Shown here piece by piece: positions 56,666 to 64,000 of a stretch of DNA of 64,000 bases. This DNA is from Emydura subglobosa (lineage: Eukaryota; Chordata; Testudines; Chelidae): positions 73,326,890 to 73,390,889 of the forward strand of contig ML679961.1 of the NCBI GenBank assembly GCA_007922225.1. The letters are read 5' to 3'. The notes beneath the pieces were generated by a model. The model was not told the origin of the DNA. It was given only the letters and a program-made list of their open reading frames with translations, and made no database searches. How positions within the stretch are numbered: the first letter of the stretch is position 1; the number at the start of each line of letters is the position of its first letter. The position numbers and the translations under genes were made by a program.

Positions 56666-58559
56666 TTTTCTGATCTTAGCAGTAGGCAGTTGTTCCTGAT
56701 ACTAAATACATTCTTCTTTTGACCCTGAAACTATTCCTTTCCTGGTGCCTGAGTTAATAATTCTTGTGCAATCAAAACTACCATTGCTTTCAAAGTACAT
56801 TGCAGACCCTACAGCCATACACTCTGAGAGTGTAATATCAAGTCAAAATTTGTTGTTCACACCCAGGAAATACTTGTAGGCAGTTGTTGTATTCCTCATG
56901 AGTCATATAGATTCACTCTTAATTTTATTTTCACTTGCTGCCTCCTGCATTGACTTGAAATGTTTTCCTGGTTGTAATATTCAAATCTATACAAATATTG
57001 TGCGCGGAAGCGCTTGTGACCTATTCATTACTCAGCAGTAATAGACCTGGTAATAATGTGCTTGCTATTCTGGCTGTGCTGCATTTTGGTATTACCCAGG
57101 ATTTAGCTGAAAATACAGTCTGACCTTGATTTTGTTCACGGGACGTAGGAAGGATATAATTGCTATGTATCTGCTGAAGGACATTATTATGAAATGTCAT
57201 ATTGCTAATTTTGGCTTCTCATACCCCTTCAGAATCTCAGTTCCCAGTAAAAAACAATGTGTTGCTGTTGCATAAAACTCCAATAAAATTAGTAATTTTC
57301 CAAAAAATTAACTTTTTATTTCTTTATATCTATTTGTTGTATCCAAAATTCTATCACAGTATGATAATTGCATTGTCCCTAACAGTCTCATATTCCATCA
57401 TAATTAAATAAACAGCTTGTAAATTGCTGACCATAAAATATTTGTGTTCCAGTCTTACCTTAAGGGGTTTCCATAGTTACCAAGGACAAGAAGCTTAACC
57501 ATCATTTGCTGTATTCCAGGATATTCACAGCACTAACTTTTCTCCCTTGTTTTCCTTTTCTCCCTATCTCTTTGTTTATTAAAAGAACAAGGGAGTAATT
57601 TGGACTCAGTTAGCAACTGCAAATGCAATAATGCAAAATAGACTGTGATGCTTCAGTGTCATTCCATAATTAGCTGCATATATTGCACCAATAAATGTAG
57701 GAGAAGAAAGCATGACAGGTGAATGTAGCCTGTAGTTTCTCAGGTTACGTAATACTATTATCCAGCTACAATCCAGATCAATACAGTATACTCAAGACCT
57801 GAACAATAGGAGGTCCTCTTTCGTTGGGTCCCATTCCTATGTGTCTTATAGATATCGTTAGAATTCAGGCAACTGGAACACCTGTGTAGATAGAGAACTG
57901 CCACAGTTAATGGTATTTCCATAATAACAGTGTAGTATGATAGAATCTTGCTATCATAACACAATGGTGAAGGCCATATACACTTTTTAATTCACACTCC
58001 AAAAAGCTGATTTATCCCTACGTCTCAGTAAAGGTTTGGCATGAGAGCATTGAAGTGAGACCTTATGTTACCGTGCCTTCATCATTTTTTCAAAATATTC
58101 TATTTTGCACATTATCAAATACTTTCCTTAAAAAGCTTGCCAAAGTAAATGATCATTCATATCACTGAAATGGACTTTCAACCATAACTCCAGCTGAACC
58201 ACATCTTCTCTCTGGTTAGTCTCAAGATATGGGAAGAAAGGCAATGGTCTTCCCCCATCATGTCAAAGTTTTGGCAGAGCATATCTGTTGCATCATGAAT
58301 ACACGTTGCTACTGATTCATGACCACAATGTATGTTCATCACTCTGAAATATCAGGTGTCAATATTTTTGTCTCCTTTTTAACTTTGTTATGAAAAAGGG
58401 CGGGGTTTACATAGTTCATTGAGTTTAAGAGCTCAGCAAGTTTCCTAAAAGGACTAGACCTTTATATGGATAACAAGAATATCCAGAGTTATAATAGTCA
58501 ATAAATAAACAGTCGTTTTTGAAGGGACATATGTCCTCATATTTTAGGACATAAGATAA
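56666..58559. other. unassigned sequence, 1.9 kb
   Basis: No gene or repeat recognised. A short GC-rich hairpin (gcgcggaagcgc) lies at 57002-57013. ORFs on both strands carry no domain. Confidence 0.4.
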
Positions 58560-58727
58560 CCTCTAACTTTTGGGGGTTGGGAAGAAACTTTCTTTAGGGC
58601 CAGAGTATCCTATAACTATCTTCTTTCCCCTGAAAAATCTGGACTGGACATTGCCACAGATAGGATACTGGACTAGATGACTGGCTGCTCTGATCCAGCA
58701 TGGCATTGCCTTTGGTCCTATTTTACA
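58560..58727 (+). mobile_element. CR1 3' tail, plus strand
   Basis: 'gggccagagtatcctataac', 'cattgccacagataggatac', 'tggactagatgactggctgc', 'tctgatccagcatggcattg' follow the CR1 3' UTR and end. Confidence 0.85.
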
Positions 58728-61114
58728 TTTGTGGGGTTGAGGTGCAATGATTGGTTGGGATTTAGTGAGATTATTTTCGCTTCTATCAGCTATATATTTA
58801 TTAAAAGGTAGTACAGCAATGACCCCAAATCCTGTAGTATTTCATTCCTTTCTCCCTATAGTATTTCACTACTGCAGAATTTTGGACAGGTACTTTAGAA
58901 TACTATAGTAATTTTTCAAAAGTGAGGTTGCCTATATGACTTAAGCTTACCATATACAAAATCATGATTGTAGTATATAGAAACGGTCCAAAATGCTACA
59001 TTTTAAAATAGTCTTATTGCAGGAGTTTGAATTATTACTGCAGTACCCTTAAAAGGGATCTTGCCTTATATGACTGATACTATTCTTAAGTTTAAAGTGC
59101 TTCAGTGTTCCAAAGTAATACCCCCAAACTTTTAGTAACACTGTTGGAATCTGTAATGTTTTGGAATACCCTATCACATTTATTGTGTGTTGGTTTTGCA
59201 TTATTTTTTATTTAGGTTCCCAGGTGCCTTCCAACATAGGAACCTACAGCTGTGTTTTGGTCATCATTATAAAGCAAATGTGAGCTTAGAAAGCACCCCT
59301 TTAATTGCAATATAATCATTATCGGTCAAGCTATTTCTAGCATGAGAGAGTGGCATCCAGAAGATGCTTATGTAACTTTGATTCATGCTACAGTTAGCAT
59401 GTGAGGGTTGTTAACATGCTAGTGCAAATAATTACAAACTCTGTGTTGTCAGGGTTATTAGAGATTTCTTCTGTGTAATTGCCTAATTTAGTCTCCCCGC
59501 TTTCTTCCCCATAAATATCTTTCATAAGAATATGGAAGATGAAAACTGTAAAAAAGCCTTCACAAGAGCTGTATTCCATCAACAGTTATGGAAGTGAGAA
59601 AAGTGAAGTTGGATTTGAGTAACCCAGGGGATTAGTAGTGGAGTGGAAAATCTTTTATTGTTAGGAAACTGGTTTGAATCTAGCCCAGGGCAGTAGAGAA
59701 TAAAAGTTGCTAATACTAATGCCACCATATCAGTGCCCTGTGCAAAATTAACTTAGATCAGTCCTTAGTGGACAGACCACAAGTGGCACCAATTAGCTCC
59801 AATCTGAACAATCTCAGCAGAGAGGCTAGGAATTGACTGGATCAGACTGTTCTTGCAGTCTTAGATATGGTTACTCCATATCAGTGGGGACATATGGGCC
59901 AACAATGAAACTGTCAAATTCTTCCTAGTATACTTCTATGTCTGCTGAAATATATCTTGTCTTATGCTCCCCAAAGTTTTTGTTCACGACTGAAATCAGC
60001 TAATATTAGGAACAATAGTAAGAAATGTAACATGCAAGTGAAAACTGAGATTAAAAGAGAGTTGCTTTGGAAATAGAGACACGTGTCAGATTGCTCTAGC
60101 GTAAAAAGCCTTGGACAGCTTTCCAGTGCCCCAATATGATATTGCTGGCAGAACATGCATGTACTCACTGCTCCACTTGGAAGATAATGTACGTGGGCAT
60201 CATTTGAATAAGTTGAGACTGTGAGGGGAAACTACATAAAAAAAAATGTAGGGGAGAAAACAAGGGTCCCTGTTGGAAAAGAAAATGAAATAAACTCTTG
60301 TCGAACAAACTGAGAAACATGCAGTAAAAGAGAGATCAAACCAAATTCATCCCTGGAGGATTCAGTAAAGATTCAGTCGAGATCAACTTGGCCCATCGCA
60401 TTTAAATCATTCTGGGGAGTATCCGACCCTAAGTGGCTGGGCTGAGTGCTGGAGATAGGGTAGGTGGAGGAAGGAATTTGTGGGACTGCAGTTTTTGCCA
60501 TAGCTCCTGTGCTCAAACTCCGTGAGAGGCCCTAGGGTCGTGCAGCATAGCAGTGGATCTCCATACTTGCTACGCTCCTAAGCCATTCCTGTCCCCTGTG
60601 TGACAGAGATACTAAAGAATGGTGATTTTAAGCATACGAGTTTTGGATTCCTTTGTAGTTCCAATGCAAGTTTTGCTCCTGGGCAAATGAACAGTGATAC
60701 ATAAACCACCAAAGTAATGTGGGATCCCCTGATTTATATTCTGAAGGAGAAGGAGCTGTGTGGGAAATTCAGGGACTGCATCCTCCATGACTCACAGGGA
60801 ACATAAATCACTTCCACAGTGGCCCCTGGGCCCCTTTCCCACATGGGTTGGCTGTTGATACTTCGTGAAAACAGGTGGCACTATCCCAAGAGATGGTATA
60901 TTGTGTGCACTCCCCTTGCACGCTGTGTCACTCAGAGAATGACTGTGGTTCCTGAAGCATAATCCCCTGTCTGAGATCCCTCTGAGACTGTACACTTCCA
61001 TTCTGCCCTTTGCTCAGGGCTCTGCTTAAATGTAACCCCAAGTCATGTACAGTCCTTGTTTTTAAGGCCTTCTTGATAAAGAAACTCTGAATACATTTGA
61101 TACCTTTTGATGGG
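58728..61114. other. unassigned sequence, 2.4 kb
   Basis: No gene or repeat family recognised with confidence. The GC-richer patch 60400-60610 could be a decayed repeat. Confidence 0.4.
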
Positions 61115-61220
61115 GAGATTTTCAAAAGTTCAAAGTGTAGTAAAGTGCCTATTTTCTATTTAAAGTCAATGAGAGTTGGGCCCCTAACTCCCCTTTGTGC
61201 CTTTGAAAATCTGCTATTGA
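61115..61220. mobile_element. short palindromic element with 'gattttcaaaag' ends
   Basis: Starts 'gagattttcaaaagttcaaa' and ends, reversed, 'gcagattttcaaaggcacaa'. The interior 'aaagtcaatgagagttggg' is typical of this short sauropsid family. About 100 bp. Confidence 0.65.
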
Positions 61221-61356
61221 ATTTGTAGCCACAGAGATCATCCTTGGGCTGCCCAAGAACTTGCAGTACAGTTTTAAGAAATGCAGACACCTTTGGAATG
61301 GTTTTTTTTGCCAAGTTCTTCAAGAAGGCTGTGTGTACATGTATGTGTGGTGTGAG

Positions 61357-61433
61357 AAGTGAACTGAAGGTGCCTGTACCTAATGCATGCATGTTTGGCT
61401 AACTTTAGTGTCAAAAGTGAACTGAAGGTGCCT
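61357..61433. repeat. 19-bp direct repeat pair
   Basis: 'aagtgaactgaaggtgcct' occurs at 61357-61375 and 61415-61433 with a 58-base offset. No further copies; probably a local duplication. Confidence 0.95.
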
Positions 61434-62152
61434 TTGCTGAATGAGCGTTGCATGGAGTTCAGAAAGGGATACTGCATTTTGATGCATTCCTTAATGACTT
61501 GATCTCCTGCTATTACACAAATAACACAGGATATGCAGTTTTTCTACAGCCTGCGCGTGGATAGCAGCTCACAGTATTGTGCTGCTTTTTTTGTATGTTA
61601 GATGCATGGAATCCACCAAAGTGGGCAAAAAGTACATTATACATTGTTTTATAGAACTAACTGTAGATGAAGGCTTAGACACTTGACAACAGCTGAGGAA
61701 CGCTCAGCACATCCAAGGAGGTTGGGACATAAATATGCCCTGTGCACTTCCTTGCTTTTCAGAGGGCCTGTCCCTAGACTCATATTAGTGCAGCCTGCAC
61801 TAGCTGCTAATGCCCCCAAGGTGGCAGTCATCAGGGCTAGGGAAATCCCAGGTACACCCCTTTGCTTCAAGCAAGGCCCCTGACACTGGCAGCCAAGACA
61901 AGGAATGGGGTAGGAGTTCACCTATACCACTCAAGGTCCTTTCCCCCATTCCCCTGAGAATGAAGATCCTTCAGGGACCTGAGCTGCTAGATTCATGGTC
62001 ATTTTACACTGGGGGGAGTGGTGCAAAGTAATCAAAATACAGCACAGGATTGGGGCCTAATAATACATCACTGAGTTAGGTGTGAAAATGTGGTGTCTTA
62101 TATAGGCCACCTAAATTTATAGTTACATTTACTATTATAGTTAACTGCCTTC
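61434..62152. other. unassigned sequence
   Basis: Overlapping ORFs at 61649-62031 occur on both strands, none with a recognised domain. Confidence 0.4.
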
Positions 62153-62300
62153 TATTAGAGAGACAATGTGGGTGAGGTAGGACATTTTAGTGGAACAATT
62201 TTTATGGGTGAGAGAGACCCTTTCAAGCTTACATTGAGCTCTTCTTCAGGCTTGGGAAACGTACTCAGAGGATATTACACTTGAGAGATTGTGTTCTGCA
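62153..62300. mobile_element. single-arm copy of the foldback family at 24985
   Basis: 'agagagacaatgtgggtgag', 'gtaggacattttagtggaac', 'gggtgagagagaccctttca', 'agcttacattgagctcttct' match the left arm of 24985-25225 and then continue into unpaired sequence ('tactcagaggatattacact'). Confidence 0.75.
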
Positions 62301-63365
62301 TGTGTGTGCAAGTAGGTTAGCTTTGCAATTACTCTAACTGCTTCATCCCCTGAGTTGCTCCTAAGGAAATCTATGCTGTGCATCTCTGCACAGGTAAATT
62401 ACCTTCATCTTTAATCGTTCCATCCCCTGTTTTGCTGCTAACGAAGGCTGTGCTGGTGGCTCAAAAGAAAATGTAAACTGCACAGGACCTGACTGAATTA
62501 TTAACACAGATTCCTCAGAGAGAGGAACACTTGTATAAAATAGTCTATTTCAGTAAGCTCTTTTGAATCATTGACAATGAAAACATTATAAGCAGTCATG
62601 AATGAAACAAAATATTACAAGGTATGTGTGTATCTAAGGCTGCAGAATAAATATTATGGCATTATAATGCATTATTTAACAACTAGCATGCAATCCTATA
62701 ATTAGAGCTGTATCATAAGTCATATACTCAAGGGACAGCATTAAAGTTATGCATGCAAACTTAATTCAACAATTTTCTGACTGTTGGGGGGGTTAACTGT
62801 GCAACAAGAACATTCTCAGAATTTTAATAGTGTTTTAAATATATACAGCAGAGGGAAGAAGTGTTACTGAACTGACCATAGACTTTGTATCTTCGCTATT
62901 AGGAAAGAGACAGAAAAGTGAGGGTTTAAAGGGGGATCAGGAAGAACTGGAGAAACTGGCTGACTGTCCATGAATGCTTTTCCTGTCTGTATTTATAAAG
63001 CAAAACTTTTATATTTCTCTAGCGCAACTGAGGGAGATACTGAATAGCAAATTGCTAAAATACAAATTTGCAGATGGGTCTTTATGTAAAAACCTATTAA
63101 AAGTATCTCCACAATATTTTTTTAATGCTTTAAATGAATTTTCCACTCTTTTTTTTTTTTTTTTAGTGCTGGATCTTTTTCAGTATATTGCTAAGGGTGA
63201 AATTGAGCCTGACCAGCATGAAGATTTTCACACTGCTTGAAGGAGCCACCAGGAAAATAGGGAGGGCTATTTGTAACTGATATGCATTGCAGGGGGTAAT
63301 CTTTGTGCTAGCACATAGCCTAGTACAAAGGCACTGTGCAGGGATGAGAACGGACAAGAGGAGAT
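62301..63365. other. unassigned sequence with a T-rich tract next to an open frame
   Basis: T17-type run at 63149-63165, followed by 'agtgctgga' and an open frame to a stop at 63240 (LDLFQYIAKGEIEPDQHEDF). A pyrimidine tract then AG is splice-acceptor-like, but such tracts are frequent and the reading frame carries no recognised domain. Confidence 0.35.
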
Positions 63366-63561
63366 CACAGATAACAGTGGCACCTTAAAGACAAACAAAT
63401 ATATTTGGGCATAAGCATCGGTGGGCAGAAACCCACTTCGGCTGACAGAGTGGGTTTCTGCCCATGACAGCTTATGCCCAAATATATTTGTTAGTCTTTC
63501 AGGTGCCACAGGACTCTCGTTGTTTTGCTAAAACCTGACTAACATGGCAACCCCTCTGGAA
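63366..63561. mobile_element. large palindromic element (65-bp arms)
   Basis: Left arm 63377-63441 ('gtggcaccttaaagac', 'caaatatatttgggcataag', 'gggcagaaacccactt') is mirrored by the right arm ending at 63509 ('ggtgccac'). The central 'caaatatatttgggcataag' block is identical in both arms. To the right, 'aggactctcgttgttttgct' and 'cctgactaacatggcaaccc' are the typical flank of this dispersed sauropsid family, so the right side is more complete than the left. No coding capacity; the ORFs here are shadows. Confidence 0.85.
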
Positions 63562-64000
63562 CAGATAACACTGGCTCATACACAACACACAAGTGTCTTG
63601 CATGACTACAGTTATTTGTCCCCCTAGTCGCCAAGGGGGCTCTCTGAAGCATCAAACCCCTGTTTGGGGAGACTGGATTTGATTTTCCCAACCCTACCAC
63701 CTTCAACCTGTACTTCAGCAGCTCAATGCCTGATGATTGGCCTTATGCTGATAAAGTGAATTTCACCTCATGCACTTCCAAAGAGAAAAAAATGTTGCTA
63801 TATAAAGAAGTCAAAAAATAAAATCAAACAGTAGCTACAACAGCTAAGATTCCTTCACCCCTGAAATAAGATGCTTGTTATATAGATCTTTCACATGTAT
63901 GATGCTAAAAAAAGCCCAGAACAGGATACAGATATATTCAGAGAGAGAGACAAAATGAACAAATACCCCTGATATGTGTTAAAACAACTTCACATCTTTC
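63562..64000. other. unassigned sequence to window end
   Basis: No gene or repeat recognised. Confidence 0.4.

Overview
The window looks like nuclear DNA of a sauropsid, most likely a turtle, with a crocodilian as the second choice. The base composition is AT-rich and ORFs are short and random. The interspersed repeats fit this group: CR1 LINEs ending in the ATTCTATGA-type 3' end ('gactagatgacctcctgag' on one strand or the other), older CR1 copies ending 'ctgatccagtatgaccgttctta', many decayed MIR-type SINEs, an L2-like LINE, and several palindromic DNA transposons (MITEs) with 'ggtctaca' or 'gtctagactgcaattaaa' ends. No host protein-coding exon, rRNA or tRNA gene, CRISPR array or operon can be supported. 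The window reads as a gene desert or part of a very large intron.

Layout. 0-12 kb: single-copy sequence with a MIR/L2-type tail (705-940), a palindromic MITE (1661-1964), a 5'-truncated CR1 (3212-3925), MIRs, a second MITE (8691-8952), a MIR with a nested insertion (9770-9975) and a third MITE (11676-11940). 12-20 kb: microsatellites, a 19-base C run, MIRs and two diffuse palindromic elements. 20.5-23.7 kb: the most unusual block, a decayed non-LTR retrotransposon on the minus strand whose protein motifs are neither CR1 nor L2 (Jockey/I-like by inference), with a (GT)15 tract grown inside its reverse-transcriptase frame and an unclassified, possibly LTR-derived stretch beside it. 24-31 kb: a foldback element (24985-25225), an old CR1, a tiny hAT-like element with a perfect 8-bp target-site duplication (28893-29019) and a SINE/LINE tail split by a second element (30430-30960). 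35.7-36.9 kb: a CR1 tail interrupted by a MITE, and another CR1 tail. 41.3-45.4 kb: two CR1 copies in opposite orientations. 49.3-51.6 kb: the longest CR1 copy, with endonuclease and reverse-transcriptase remnants, frameshifts and an internal deletion. 55.2-56.2 kb: an L2-like LINE. 61-63.6 kb: foldback families, including a 65-bp-arm palindrome.

Nothing here acts together as a pathway. The coding-like signal comes from dead retrotransposon ORF2 fragments, which supplied RNase-H-less reverse transcriptase and endonuclease in their source elements; the short elements are non-autonomous passengers. Some stretches between repeats (about 24.05-24.40, 27.99-28.29, 48.59-48.79 and 53.28-53.64 kb) have the look of conserved non-coding regulatory DNA (homeobox, POU, SOX or TCF-like words), but this is inference and needs a cross-species alignment. 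I found no convincing undescribed biological system. The best leads are the non-CR1 LINE, the nested insertions, the perfect 14-bp hairpin at 53631-53666 and the candidate conserved elements.
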